A stretch of 64,000 nt of DNA from positions 682,001-746,000 of the forward strand of contig NZ_CP046914.1 of NCBI RefSeq assembly GCF_009789675.1. Direction: 5' to 3'. The notes beneath the pieces are model-generated. The model worked only from the letters and a program-made list of their open reading frames with translations. It did not search any database and was not told the DNA's origin. The stretch is from Paraburkholderia acidisoli (GTDB lineage Bacteria; Pseudomonadota; Gammaproteobacteria; Burkholderiales; Burkholderiaceae). Both the position numbers and the translations under genes were made by a program. Below are positions 54,350-63,383 of the stretch, one piece after another; positions within the stretch are counted from its first letter, which is position 1; the number at the start of each line of letters is the position of its first letter.

Positions 54350-55069
54350 ATGAAAGCCCCCCCCGCCAAAGCGCTTGCACGCAGCAAATCCAGCACGACA
54401 GCGAGCCCGAAGCGCGCGAAAACGCCGCAGGCCGCGACCTCGGTCACGTCCGGCAAGCCTGCCGCAGAAACGCCGCGCAAGCGCGCCGCGCCCGCCACCG
54501 GCGCGCGCCGCAAGAAGGCGCCGGAACAGGTGCGTGCACTGCTGTTGCAGGCTGCGTCCGATATCGCCACCGACCTGGGCGTGCCCGCCGTCACGCTCGA
54601 CGCCGTGGCCGAACGCGCGGGCGTGACCAAAGGCGCACTGCAATACCACTTCGAAAACAAGCAGGGCTTGCTCGACGCGCTGTTCGAACAGACGCTCGAC
54701 CGCTTCGAGACGCAAATGCATGCACGGATCGACACGCGCAAGGCCGAGGGCGCGTCGCCTCACACCGCGGCTGCGAGCGCGTATCTGCACACCACCATCG
54801 ACGAAACGAATCCCGCGGCGAGCACCAACGTGCTGCGCGTGCTCGTGGCGGCGATGATGACCGACCCCGCGATCCGCGAACGCTACGCCGCGCCCATGCG
54901 CAAATGGACGCGGCCGGACCCGCTGCCGCTCGACGCCGCCGCGCGCCTCATGATCTGCCGCCTCGCCGCCGACGGCCTGTGGATCTCCGATCTGCTCGGC
55001 TATCAGTCGATCCCGCCGCGCCTGCGCGACGAGATCGTGCGCCAGCTCGAACAGCTCGCGCTCGCGTAG
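54350..55069 (+). CDS. TetR-family regulator divergent from shc
   Basis: A 239-residue regulator with an unusually long basic, Ala/Pro/Lys-rich N-terminal tail (~55 residues) before the HTH. The DNA-binding core ends in AERAGVTKGALQYHFENKQGLLDALF; the C-terminal domain resembles TetR_C families. The tail may be disordered or aid DNA binding. ATGs at 54311, 54338 and 54350 are in frame; 54350 leaves the palindrome outside the gene. Likely regulates the cyclase and itself. Confidence 0.82.
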   Translation: MKAPPAKALARSKSSTTASPKRAKTPQAATSVTSGKPAAETPRKRAAPATGARRKKAPEQVRALLLQAASDIATDLGVPAVTLDAVAERAGVTKGALQYHFENKQGLLDALFEQTLDRFETQMHARIDTRKAEGASPHTAAASAYLHTTIDETNPAASTNVLRVLVAAMMTDPAIRERYAAPMRKWTRPDPLPLDAAARLMICRLAADGLWISDLLGYQSIPPRLRDEIVRQLEQLALA

Positions 55070-55192
55070 CGCTGAGCGCCAGGGAACACCCTGAGCGCCG
55101 CGCGCCGCGCCCGGCGCACTATGCCGAAATCGTCATCGCGCGCGGGCCGATCGAGCAAGACGGTCGAAAAGCCGCGACCTACGATTGTCGGC

Positions 55193-56143
55193 ATGAAAAC
55201 CGTCACCGTTATCGACTCCCATACCGGCGGCGAGCCCACGCGGCTCGTCATCGCCGGCGGCCCCGAACTCGGGCATGGCCCGCTCGCCGAACGTCTCGCG
55301 ATCTTCCGCCGCGATTTCGACGACCTGCGCGCGGGCATCGTCAACGAACCGCGCGGCTCGGACGTCATGGTCGGCGCGCTGCTGTGCGAACCGCACGATC
55401 CCTCGTGCTCCGCAGGCGTGATCTTCTTCAACAACGTCGGCTTTCTCGGCATGTGCGGGCACGGCACCATCGGCTTGATCGTGTCGCTCGCGCATCTCGG
55501 CCGCATCGCGCCCGGCGTACATCGCATCGAAACCCCCGTGGGCGTGGTCGAGGCCGAACTGCATCACGACGGCAGCGTCACCGTGCGCAACGTGCCCGCG
55601 TATCGCCATCGCAAGGCGGTTCCGCTCGACGTGCCGGGCCACGGCCGCGTGCACGGCGACATTGCCTGGGGCGGCAACTGGTTCTTCCTCGTGGCGGACC
55701 ACGGCCTCGTGCTCGAAGCCAACAACGTGGAGGCGCTCACTGAAGCCACGTGGGCCATGCGCGCGGCACTCGAAGCCAGTGGCATCACGGGGGCGGACGG
55801 CGCGTTGATCGATCACATCGAACTGTTCGCCGACTCCCCGCGCGCCGATGTGGACAGCCGCAATTTCGTGCTGTGCCCGGGCAAGGCCTACGACCGCTCG
55901 CCGTGCGGCACCGGCACGAGCGCGAAAATCGCCTGCCTCGCCGCCGACGAACATCTCGCGCCGCACGCCGTGTGGCGGCAGGAAAGCATTATCGGCAGCG
56001 TGTTCGAAGCCAGCTATGAGACCGGCGGCGCCCTGGAACAGGGTCACGTTCGACCCAGCATTCGCGGCACGGCGCACATTGCTGCGGAGTCCCAATTGAT
56101 TTTCAACGACGACGACCCGTTCGCGTGGGGCATTCGTACGTGA
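55193..56143 (+). CDS. lhpA: 4-hydroxyproline 2-epimerase
   Basis: A 316-residue proline-racemase-family enzyme. Both catalytic cysteines are present, Cys88 in GMCGHGT and Cys238 in [10 protein letters not shown], which supports reversible epimerisation of trans-4-hydroxy-L-proline to cis-4-hydroxy-D-proline. The adjoining three-part flavin dehydrogenase is the expected next step. ATG at 55193 starts the family domain. It overlaps the next gene by four bases. Confidence 0.88.
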   Translation: MKTVTVIDSHTGGEPTRLVIAGGPELGHGPLAERLAIFRRDFDDLRAGIVNEPRGSDVMVGALLCEPHDPSCSAGVIFFNNVGFLGMCGHGTIGLIVSLAHLGRIAPGVHRIETPVGVVEAELHHDGSVTVRNVPAYRHRKAVPLDVPGHGRVHGDIAWGGNWFFLVADHGLVLEANNVEALTEATWAMRAALEASGITGADGALIDHIELFADSPRADVDSRNFVLCPGKAYDRSPCGTGTSAKIACLAADEHLAPHAVWRQESIIGSVFEASYETGGALEQGHVRPSIRGTAHIAAESQLIFNDDDPFAWGIRT

Positions 56144-57300
56144 GCGAAGTGTCGACGCAGCGCCCCGACGTCGTAGTGATCGGCGCGGGAATCGTGGGTG
56201 CCGCGTGCGCTCACGAACTCGCCGCGCAAGGGCTGAACGTGCTCGTGATCGAGCGCGCCGGCGTAGGCGGCGGCGTGACGGCGGCGGGCATGGGCCATAT
56301 CGTCGTCATGGACGACACGCCCGCGGAATTCGCGCTGAGCGGTTGGTCGCGCACGCTGTGGCACGAACTCGCGCAGCAACTCGATGCGCGCCATGCATTC
56401 GTGCGCTGCGGCACCGTGTGGGTCGCCGCCGACGAAGAAGAATACGCGCTCGCGCAAACGCGCCAGCGAGCGCTGCATGACGCGGGCGTGGCCTGCTCGA
56501 CGCTCGACGCGCAGCAGTTGCGCGAAGCGGAGCCCGGTTTGCGCGCCGACCTGGTGGGCGGCATGATCGTTCACGACGATGCCGTGGCTTATGCGCCCAC
56601 GGTGTCGACATGGTTGCTCACGCAACCGTCTCGCGGCCGCGTCACGTGCCGTACGAACACGCTCGTCACTCACGTGGATCGGCGAGGCGTGCATCTCGCC
56701 AGCGGCGAAATCGTCGCCACCGGCGCGGTGCTGATCGCCAACGGCCTGCAGGCTGTCGATCTGCTGCCGCGCGTGCCGCTGCAAGCGAAGAAAGGCCATT
56801 TGCTCATTACGGACCGCTATCCGGGCACGATCCGCCATCAGATTCTCGAACTCGGTTATATCAAGAGCGCGCACAACGCCAGCGGTACCTCGGTCGCGTT
56901 CAACGTGCAGCCGCGCCCGACCGGTCAATTGTTGATCGGCTCGTCGCGGCAATTCGACAGCACCGATCCCGCGATCGAACCGGCCATCCTCGCGCGCATG
57001 CTGCAACGCGCCGCGCACTTTCTGCCGCAACTGCCCGCGCTCAACGCGGTCCGCGCGTGGACCGGCTTTCGGCCCGCTTCGAGCGACGGCATGCCGTTGA
57101 TCGGTCCCGCCGGGCCGTTCGCCGAAGCGGACAGCCATCCGTCGCTGTGGCTCGCCACGGGACACGAAGGACTCGGCGTCACGACCGCGCTCGGCACCGC
57201 GAAGCTGATCGCCGCGCAACTGCTCGGGCACGCCGCCGCGATCGATCCCACGCCCTATTTGCCCACGCGCTTCGTTGCCGAAGGAACCGTTCATGCATGA
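56140..57300 (+). CDS. FAD-dependent D-amino-acid dehydrogenase subunit (D-hydroxyproline dehydrogenase)
   Basis: A 386-residue DAO-family flavoprotein. [17 protein letters not shown] binds [18 protein letters not shown] and [14 protein letters not shown] are the C-terminal DAO marks. Oxidises cis-4-hydroxy-D-proline as the catalytic subunit of a heterotrimer with the next two products (LhpBEF-like). GTG at 56140 overlaps the epimerase stop (GTGA). Confidence 0.86.
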   Translation: MSEVSTQRPDVVVIGAGIVGAACAHELAAQGLNVLVIERAGVGGGVTAAGMGHIVVMDDTPAEFALSGWSRTLWHELAQQLDARHAFVRCGTVWVAADEEEYALAQTRQRALHDAGVACSTLDAQQLREAEPGLRADLVGGMIVHDDAVAYAPTVSTWLLTQPSRGRVTCRTNTLVTHVDRRGVHLASGEIVATGAVLIANGLQAVDLLPRVPLQAKKGHLLITDRYPGTIRHQILELGYIKSAHNASGTSVAFNVQPRPTGQLLIGSSRQFDSTDPAIEPAILARMLQRAAHFLPQLPALNAVRAWTGFRPASSDGMPLIGPAGPFAEADSHPSLWLATGHEGLGVTTALGTAKLIAAQLLGHAAAIDPTPYLPTRFVAEGTVHA

Positions 57301-57565
57301 CGTCATCACGTTGACGGTGGATGGCGCACGCGTGAGCGTGGCGCCGGGCACCTCGGTCGCGGCCGCGATCGCCATTCACGCGATATCGATCGAACGTGCC
57401 GCCGTCACGCGGCGCTCGGTCACGGGCGCGCCGCGCGGGCCGCTGTGCGGCATGGGCATCTGCCAGGAGTGCCGCGTGACGGTCGACGGCATGGCGCATC
57501 GGCTTGCCTGCCAGACGCTGTGCGTCGACGGCATGCAGGTGATTACCGGAATCGCAGCATCATGA
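57293..57565 (+). CDS. (2Fe-2S)-binding subunit of the D-hydroxyproline dehydrogenase
   Basis: A 90-residue ferredoxin-like protein. Cys52, Cys57, Cys60 and Cys73 (CGMGICQEC then C) make a plant-type [2Fe-2S] site. It passes electrons between the flavin subunits. AAGGAA precedes the ATG by seven bases; it overlaps the upstream gene by eight bases. Confidence 0.87.
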   Translation: MHDVITLTVDGARVSVAPGTSVAAAIAIHAISIERAAVTRRSVTGAPRGPLCGMGICQECRVTVDGMAHRLACQTLCVDGMQVITGIAAS

Positions 57566-58833
57566 AGTTCGATATCCTGATCATTGGCGCGGGTCCGGCG
57601 GGCTTGCAAGCGGCACGAACGGCAGCCGACGCCGACCACGTAGCGCGCGTCGGTATCGTCGATGACAATGCATTGCCCGGTGGCCAGATCTGGCGTCAAG
57701 GTCCGCGGCATCGCGCGACAGGCGCCGCACGCGAGTTGCTCGACGCTTTGCGCGCGCACGGCAACGTCACGATCCTCAGCGGCACGCGCATCGTGCAAGC
57801 GCTCGGCGAACGACGTTTGCAGGCCGAAAGCGCCACGGGCGCGATCGCGCTGGAGTACGGCAAACTCATCGTTGCCTCGGGCGCGCGCGAGCGCTTTCTG
57901 CCCTTCCCCGGCTGGACCTTGCCCGGCGTCACGGGCGCGGGTGGCCTGCAGGCGCTCGTCAAAGGCGGCACGCCCGTGCGCGGCGAACGCATCGTGATCG
58001 CCGGCAGCGGGCCGTTGCTGTTTGCTGCGGCCGCAACCGCGCGCGCGCAAGGCGCGCATATCGTCGCCCTCGTCGAACAAGCACCGGCGCACGCTGTGTC
58101 GCGCTTCGCGACGGGGCTCGTGCGCACGCCCGCGAAACTCATGCAGGCGCTGCGTCTGCGCTTCGATTTGCGCGCCACGCCGTATTGGCGCGATGCGTAT
58201 GTGACCGAGGCCATCGGCGAGACGCGCGTGACGCAAGTACGCATTCGGCGCGGCGGGCAAACCATCGTGCTCGATTGCGACCGACTCGCGTGCGCGTACG
58301 GGCTCGTGCCCAACACGCAGGTTGGCGCGGCGCTCGATTGCGGCATCGACATGAAGAACGACGCGCTCGCCATCGCCGTGAACGACTGGCAGCAGACTTC
58401 GCGCGACGACATCTACGCCGCCGGCGAATGTACCGGCGTGGGCGGCATGGAACTCGCGGCGGTCGAAGGCCGTATCGCCGCTTACTCCGCACTGGGCAAA
58501 CACGAAGCCGCGCGCGCGCTATTTGCCGAACGCGAGCGCTACCGGCAATTCGCCGCACGATTGCACGCCGCCTTCGCGCTCACACCCGCCTTGCGCACCT
58601 TGGCGCAGCCTGACACCACGTTTTGCCGATGCGAAGACGTCACGTTCGGCGAAGTCGCTCGCCACGCTTCGTGGCGCGACGCCAAGCTTCAGACACGGTG
58701 CGGCATGGGACCGTGCCAAGGCAAAATTTGCGGCGAAGCGGCGGCATTCTGCCTGGGCTGGTCGCAGCAGGGCCAGCGTCCGCCCTTCTCGCCCGCTCGC
58801 ATCGACACGCTGATGCACGCCGGGAAATCCTGA
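57562..58833 (+). CDS. NAD(P)/FAD oxidoreductase subunit with C-terminal BFD-like iron-sulfur domain
   Basis: A 423-residue flavoprotein. IIGAGPAGLQAAR is the N-terminal FAD motif, IAGSGPLLFAAAATAR the second nucleotide motif, and YAAGECTGVGG the third. The end carries four cysteines (CRCEDV and CGMGPCQGK) of a bacterioferredoxin-like [2Fe-2S] domain. It completes the three-subunit dehydrogenase. ATGA overlap with the previous gene. Confidence 0.86.
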   Translation: MKFDILIIGAGPAGLQAARTAADADHVARVGIVDDNALPGGQIWRQGPRHRATGAARELLDALRAHGNVTILSGTRIVQALGERRLQAESATGAIALEYGKLIVASGARERFLPFPGWTLPGVTGAGGLQALVKGGTPVRGERIVIAGSGPLLFAAAATARAQGAHIVALVEQAPAHAVSRFATGLVRTPAKLMQALRLRFDLRATPYWRDAYVTEAIGETRVTQVRIRRGGQTIVLDCDRLACAYGLVPNTQVGAALDCGIDMKNDALAIAVNDWQQTSRDDIYAAGECTGVGGMELAAVEGRIAAYSALGKHEAARALFAERERYRQFAARLHAAFALTPALRTLAQPDTTFCRCEDVTFGEVARHASWRDAKLQTRCGMGPCQGKICGEAAAFCLGWSQQGQRPPFSPARIDTLMHAGKS

Positions 58834-58967
58834 TTTTGATCGCAGGTGCGCACGACCGCACGAACCGTGCACAATAGCGCTTTGCCGGTTTCGCGCGCGC
58901 GCCGCCGCCTTGGCTCCCAACGCACGCGCACGGAACGGATTCCGTCGATTCATTACGTGCGCCCGCG

Positions 58968-59738
58968 ATGCCCGAACCGCTTTTGCCTGTCTTCGAGAAT
59001 GCCGCGTTCGCGCAGATGGTCGCGCATTACGCCCTGCTCGAACCGTTGTTCGACGCCATGCCCGACGTGGTTTTCTTCGTGAAGGATCACGATGCGCGCT
59101 ACGTGATCGTCAATACCACGCTGGCCGTACGCTGCGGCTTCAAAGACAAGCGCGCGCTGCTCGGCAAAACAGCCGAACAGGTCTTTCCCTCGCGCTTCGG
59201 CCAGATCTACACGGCCCAGGACCAGGCCGTGGTGCGGCTCGACAGCAGCCTCGTGGATCAACTCGAATTGCATCTTTATCCGGGCCGTCAACCGGGTTGG
59301 TGTCTCACGTCGAAAGTGCCGTTGCACGACGCGCAAAAGCGCGTATTGGGCGTGGCGGGCATTTCACGCGACCTGCAAGCGGCCGAAGGCACGCACCCCG
59401 CGTATCAGCGGCTCGCCATTGCCGCGAAGTACATTCAGGACAATTACGCGCAGCCGCTCAAACTCACTGATCTTGCAACGCTCATCGACATGTCGGTGGC
59501 GCAAATCGAACGCTATTTCCACAAGATCTTTCATTTGACGCCGCGCCAGATGCTGCTGAAGGTGCGGCTCGACGCGGCTTCCGTGTTGCTCGCGAGCGAT
59601 TCGAGCATCACCGATATCGCCACGCAATGCGGCTATACCGACCACAGCGCATTCACGCGCCAGTTCAAGGCCACCGTGGGCATGACGCCGAGTCAATACC
59701 GCGCGCTATTGCAAACGCCCGCCAACGCGGGCGCCTGA
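58968..59738 (+). CDS. PAS-AraC transcriptional regulator
   Basis: A 256-residue regulator. Residues ~20-130 form a PAS domain (PLFDAMPDVVFFVKDHDARYVIVN); residues ~145-250 are an AraC double HTH with LAIAAKYIQDNYAQPLKL and ATQCGYTDHSAFTRQFKATVGMTPSQYR. A PAS sensor replaces the usual cupin. Its place after the hydroxyproline genes suggests it controls them, as AraC-type LhpR does elsewhere (inference). Confidence 0.87.
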   Translation: MPEPLLPVFENAAFAQMVAHYALLEPLFDAMPDVVFFVKDHDARYVIVNTTLAVRCGFKDKRALLGKTAEQVFPSRFGQIYTAQDQAVVRLDSSLVDQLELHLYPGRQPGWCLTSKVPLHDAQKRVLGVAGISRDLQAAEGTHPAYQRLAIAAKYIQDNYAQPLKLTDLATLIDMSVAQIERYFHKIFHLTPRQMLLKVRLDAASVLLASDSSITDIATQCGYTDHSAFTRQFKATVGMTPSQYRALLQTPANAGA

Positions 59739-59772
59739 GCCCCAAGGCCACGGCAGCAGTAGGCAGCGAGGC

Positions 59773-60546
59773 TCACACCACGCTCGTCAATCCGCCGTCG
59801 ACGAATAGTGTTTGTCCGTTCACGAAACTCGACGCTTCCGAAGCGAGAAACACGGCCGCGCCGCACAACTCTTCCACGCGGCCCCAGCGCCCCGCCGGCG
59901 TACGCTTGCACAACCACGCTGAAAACTCCGCGTCGTCCACGAGCGCGCGATTCAGCTCCGTGGCGAAATAACCGGGCGCGATGGCATTGGCCTGGATGCC
60001 GTGCTTCGCCCAATCGGCGCACATGCCTTGCGTGAGCATGCGCAACGCGCCTTTCGAAGCGGCATACGGCGCGATGGTCGGCCGCGCGAGCGCGCTCTGC
60101 ACCGAACACACGTTGATGATCTTGCCGCGTCCACGCGCCAGCATGTGGCGCGCAACGGCTTTCGACACATGAAACGCGCCGTCGAGATTCACGCGCATCA
60201 ATGCGTTCCAGTCGCTGGTTTCGAAATCTTCCAGGGGCGCGCGGCGCTGAATGCCCGCGTTGTTCACGAGTATGTCGATGGGGCCGACATGCGCCTCGAT
60301 CGCGTCGATCACCGTCTTCACGCGCTCGGGTTCGGCCACGTCGAAGATCGCGATATCGGCCTCGAGTCCTCGCGCGCGGAAGCGATCTACAAGCGCCTGA
60401 GCCGGTGCCGCTTCGCGCCCGTTGACGACGATGGCCGCGCCCGCGTGCGCGAGACCCGTTGCGAGTGCGAGCCCGATGCCGCGCGTCGACCCGGTGATCA
60501 AGGCGCGCTTGCCATGAAGATCGAATAACTTCAGCGTATCGGTCAT
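59773..60546 (-). CDS. SDR, gluconate 5-dehydrogenase-like
   Basis: A 257-residue SDR with ITGSTRGIGLALA, NNAGIQRRAPLEDF, VCSVQSALARPTIAPYAASKGAL and a C-terminal FVDGGLTSVV. The QRR after NNAGI is common in 5-keto-gluconate reductases (IdnO). The true substrate is unknown. GAGGAG lies nine bases before the ATG. It precedes no other minus-strand gene closely and is convergent with the AraC gene. Confidence 0.82.
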   Translation of the reverse strand: MTDTLKLFDLHGKRALITGSTRGIGLALATGLAHAGAAIVVNGREAAPAQALVDRFRARGLEADIAIFDVAEPERVKTVIDAIEAHVGPIDILVNNAGIQRRAPLEDFETSDWNALMRVNLDGAFHVSKAVARHMLARGRGKIINVCSVQSALARPTIAPYAASKGALRMLTQGMCADWAKHGIQANAIAPGYFATELNRALVDDAEFSAWLCKRTPAGRWGRVEELCGAAVFLASEASSFVNGQTLFVDGGLTSVV

Positions 60547-60619
60547 GCCGGCTCCTCGTGCGTGGTCATCGCATTAGAGCACCGATGCGCGTTTCCCGCA
60601 TTCACACTGCGCGAAAACG

Positions 60620-60645
60620 AAAATCGCCTCCGGAGAGGCGATTTT
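60620..60645 (-). terminator. Terminator after the NCS1 permease
   Basis: AAAATCGCCTC (60620-60630) pairs with GAGGCGATTTT (60635-60645) around CGGA, 20 bases beyond the permease stop; the A/T arms let it serve both strands. Confidence 0.85.
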
Positions 60646-60665
60646 CTAGTCGTAGAACGACTAAC

Positions 60666-62228
60666 TCACTCGACATATTCCGGCCGGCGCTTCAACTCAG
60701 GCACGCCGCGCGACGTCTGCACCGCCGCCGTTTGCACCGTCTTCTGCGCGACCCGCGAAGCACGATGGCCGCGCACGAAGCGCCGGCCCGCTTCGCCGTA
60801 CACGGCATCCGGCTCGGGGAACAGCGAGAGCAGCACGACGTACAGCAGGCCGCCCACCAGCAACGAAACCGGCACGCTCAGATCAAGGCCTCCCGCGAGC
60901 GAACCGAGCGGCCCGATGAATTGGCCGGGCAGATTCACGAACGACAAACCGATGAACGCCGCGGGCAACCATGCGCCCATTGCCCGCCAGTTCCAGCCGT
61001 GCTTGAACCAGTAGTGACCGCCGCGGCCGCCGCGATTGAACACCTGCAGGTCGTCGGCGAGATAATGACCGCGCCGCGTGATGAAGCCGATCACCATGAT
61101 CGCCATCCATGGGCAACTGAACGTGCAGATGAGCGTCGAGAACGTCGAGACGCTTTCCACCAGATTGAACGCGAAGCGCCCCACGAAAATAAAGCCGATG
61201 GCAAGCGTGCCGATCAACATGGTCGCGCGTACACGGTTCAGCAGCTTCGGAAACATACTCGACATATCGAGTCCGGTGCCGTAAAGCGCGGTCGTGCCCG
61301 TGGACATGCCACCAATGATCGCGATCAGGCACGTGGGCAGCAGGAACCAGCGCGGCGACACGGCGAGCAAACCGCCGACATAATCGTTCGACGCGATATA
61401 GCTGGGCGCTTTCGTCGCGATGATCGTGGCCGTGACGAGGCCGAAGAAGAACGGCACGAACGTGGCGATTTGCGCGGCGAACACGGCGCCCATCACGCGA
61501 TGACGCGGCGTGCGCTGCGGAATGTAGCGCGCCCAGTCGCCAAGCGTGGAAGCAAACGACACGGGGTTGCTGAGCGCCACGAGCACCGCGCTCACGAACG
61601 CCACCCAGAAACCCGCGCCGCCTTGCTGCACGGTGCCCGCGTAATGCGGGTCGAACGCGCCCGCGAAGGCGAACGCGCCCACCACGAACATCAGGCTCGC
61701 GGCCCACACGGCGATCTTGTTCACCCACAGCATGAAGCGGAAACCGTAGATACACACCACCACCACGAGCACGGCGAACACCATGTAGGCCGAGCCGAGC
61801 GTCCACGTATTCACGGGCACGCCCACCATGTCGTGCGCGCCGCCCACGAGCGCGTCGCCCGAACTCCACACCGCGAGCGCGAAGAACGCGATGGAGGTGA
61901 GCAAGGCGAGAAACGAGCCGACGATACGGCCGTGAATGCCGAAGTGCGCCCCCGACGAAACGGGATCGCTGGTGCCGTTACGCGGCCCGAACAAACTCAT
62001 CGGCGCGAGAATGCAGGTGCCCGCGAGCACGCCCAGCACGATCGACCAGACGCCCGCTTTGAACGAAAGGCCCACGAGCACGGGAAAACTGCCGAGCACC
62101 GAAGTGGAGAAAGTATTGCAGCCGCCGAACAGCAGCCGGAAGAGATCGATGGGACGCGCATAGCGCGAAGCATCGGGAATACGTTCGAAACCGAAAGTCT
62201 CGATCTGGGTAATGCTGTTATCGCTCAT
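60666..62228 (-). CDS. NCS1-family purine/cytosine permease
   Basis: A 520-residue, 12-segment nucleobase:cation symporter of the CodB-like NCS1 family. Marks: FGGCNTFSTSVLGSFPVLVGLSF near the first segment, ARYIPQ after SFASTLGDW, and the tail after segment 12. The cargo could be cytosine, a purine, hydantoin or a thiamine precursor; the sequence does not decide. Neighbouring SDR, LysR and FAD oxidoreductase suggest use of a nitrogen compound. Confidence 0.87.
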   Translation of the reverse strand: MSDNSITQIETFGFERIPDASRYARPIDLFRLLFGGCNTFSTSVLGSFPVLVGLSFKAGVWSIVLGVLAGTCILAPMSLFGPRNGTSDPVSSGAHFGIHGRIVGSFLALLTSIAFFALAVWSSGDALVGGAHDMVGVPVNTWTLGSAYMVFAVLVVVVCIYGFRFMLWVNKIAVWAASLMFVVGAFAFAGAFDPHYAGTVQQGGAGFWVAFVSAVLVALSNPVSFASTLGDWARYIPQRTPRHRVMGAVFAAQIATFVPFFFGLVTATIIATKAPSYIASNDYVGGLLAVSPRWFLLPTCLIAIIGGMSTGTTALYGTGLDMSSMFPKLLNRVRATMLIGTLAIGFIFVGRFAFNLVESVSTFSTLICTFSCPWMAIMVIGFITRRGHYLADDLQVFNRGGRGGHYWFKHGWNWRAMGAWLPAAFIGLSFVNLPGQFIGPLGSLAGGLDLSVPVSLLVGGLLYVVLLSLFPEPDAVYGEAGRRFVRGHRASRVAQKTVQTAAVQTSRGVPELKRRPEYVE

Positions 62229-62385
62229 TGTCTCACTCCATTGAGCGCCGATCCGGCTCGTAAAATCACCGGTCGACGCACTGTCAACGCCTGAGGTTCA
62301 CTCTACTGGATGATGACGCGGGCCTTATCACGGATTCCCGTCATTCACATCGCAGGCGGCCAATGTATGGCGTTATCTGTCCGTG

Positions 62386-63333
62386 CTAGTCATGATCGGC
62401 GGCCGATTCAACGAGTGGTGCGGGCAAGCTCGTATTCAACTCGTACACGCCCAGCAGGTCCTCGCAGAACGCGCGCACGATGGGCTTTTCCGCCGAACTG
62501 CGTTTCATCGCGAGATGCATTGGCACGTCGAAGCCGAATTGCGTACGGCCGAGTGCGCGTATGAGACCGCGTTGCTCGAACGGCTCCCCATGGTGCGCCG
62601 GTAGATAGCCAATATGACTGCCCGAGAGAATCAGCACCGTGGCGGCGTCGATACTATCGGCAATGGCGGTGACGGGCCGGTCGCCGATGCCCGCCAATTC
62701 CTCCGGCACAGGATAGCTGCGCCAGACCCAGTCGTGCGCCCGCAAATCTTCCGCGGTCACGTGCGGCGCCTTATGAAACAGCGGATGCCCGCGCCCGCAG
62801 CAAATCACCTGGCGTTCGCTGAACAACTCCGTATAAGCGAGCCCCGCCACGCGGTGCCAGAAGTAACCGATCGCCATGTCGAGCTGATTATTGACAAGGC
62901 CTTCTTCGAGTTCCTGCGGCGCCGCGACTTTCATCGTGAAGCGCACCGCCTGATCGCGCTTGCGAAACGCACCGACGGCTTCCGCGAGCCGCGCGTTCTC
63001 CACCTGCGAAGCCTGCCCGATCAAGCCGATGCTGAGCGTGCCGACGAGTTTGCGGTCGATATCGCGCACGCGCGCGACGAACTCCGTGGTGGCCGCCACC
63101 AGCGCGCGCGCCGAAGGCACGAAGCGCTCGCCTTTCGACGTGAGCCGAAAACCGCCGCGACCGCGCTCGCAAAGCTTGAACCCCACGCGCGCTTCGAGCG
63201 CCGAAAGCTGCGTGCTGATGGTGGACTGACGCACGCCGAGCGTGGCTTCGGCAGCCGTGATGCCACGCGCGTCCACCACGGCGAGAAACACACGAATCAG
63301 CCGCAGATCGAGATCGGAAGTATTGGAGAACAT
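62386..63333 (-). CDS. LysR-family transcriptional regulator
   Basis: A 315-residue LysR regulator: the HTH is LDLRLIRVFLAVVDARGITAAEATLGVRQSTISTQLSALE (residues ~8-50), with the effector domain after. It belongs to the branch with GRGGFRLTSKGERF. It lies on the same strand between the NCS1 permease and the FAD oxidoreductase and may control either. ATG at 63333 has TTGGAGAA... context on the opposite strand only; an in-frame start at 63351 is possible. Confidence 0.85.
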   Translation of the reverse strand: MFSNTSDLDLRLIRVFLAVVDARGITAAEATLGVRQSTISTQLSALEARVGFKLCERGRGGFRLTSKGERFVPSARALVAATTEFVARVRDIDRKLVGTLSIGLIGQASQVENARLAEAVGAFRKRDQAVRFTMKVAAPQELEEGLVNNQLDMAIGYFWHRVAGLAYTELFSERQVICCGRGHPLFHKAPHVTAEDLRAHDWVWRSYPVPEELAGIGDRPVTAIADSIDAATVLILSGSHIGYLPAHHGEPFEQRGLIRALGRTQFGFDVPMHLAMKRSSAEKPIVRAFCEDLLGVYELNTSLPAPLVESAADHD

Positions 63334-63383
63334 GCTGGGTCGTATCCGCAAAACGGCGCTTCACCGGAAGCGCCGAAACTCAC

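Noticed and set aside
60558..62294. 578-codon open frame opposite the NCS1 permease
   Set aside because: Antisense shadow with extreme His/Arg/Glu content and no motif.
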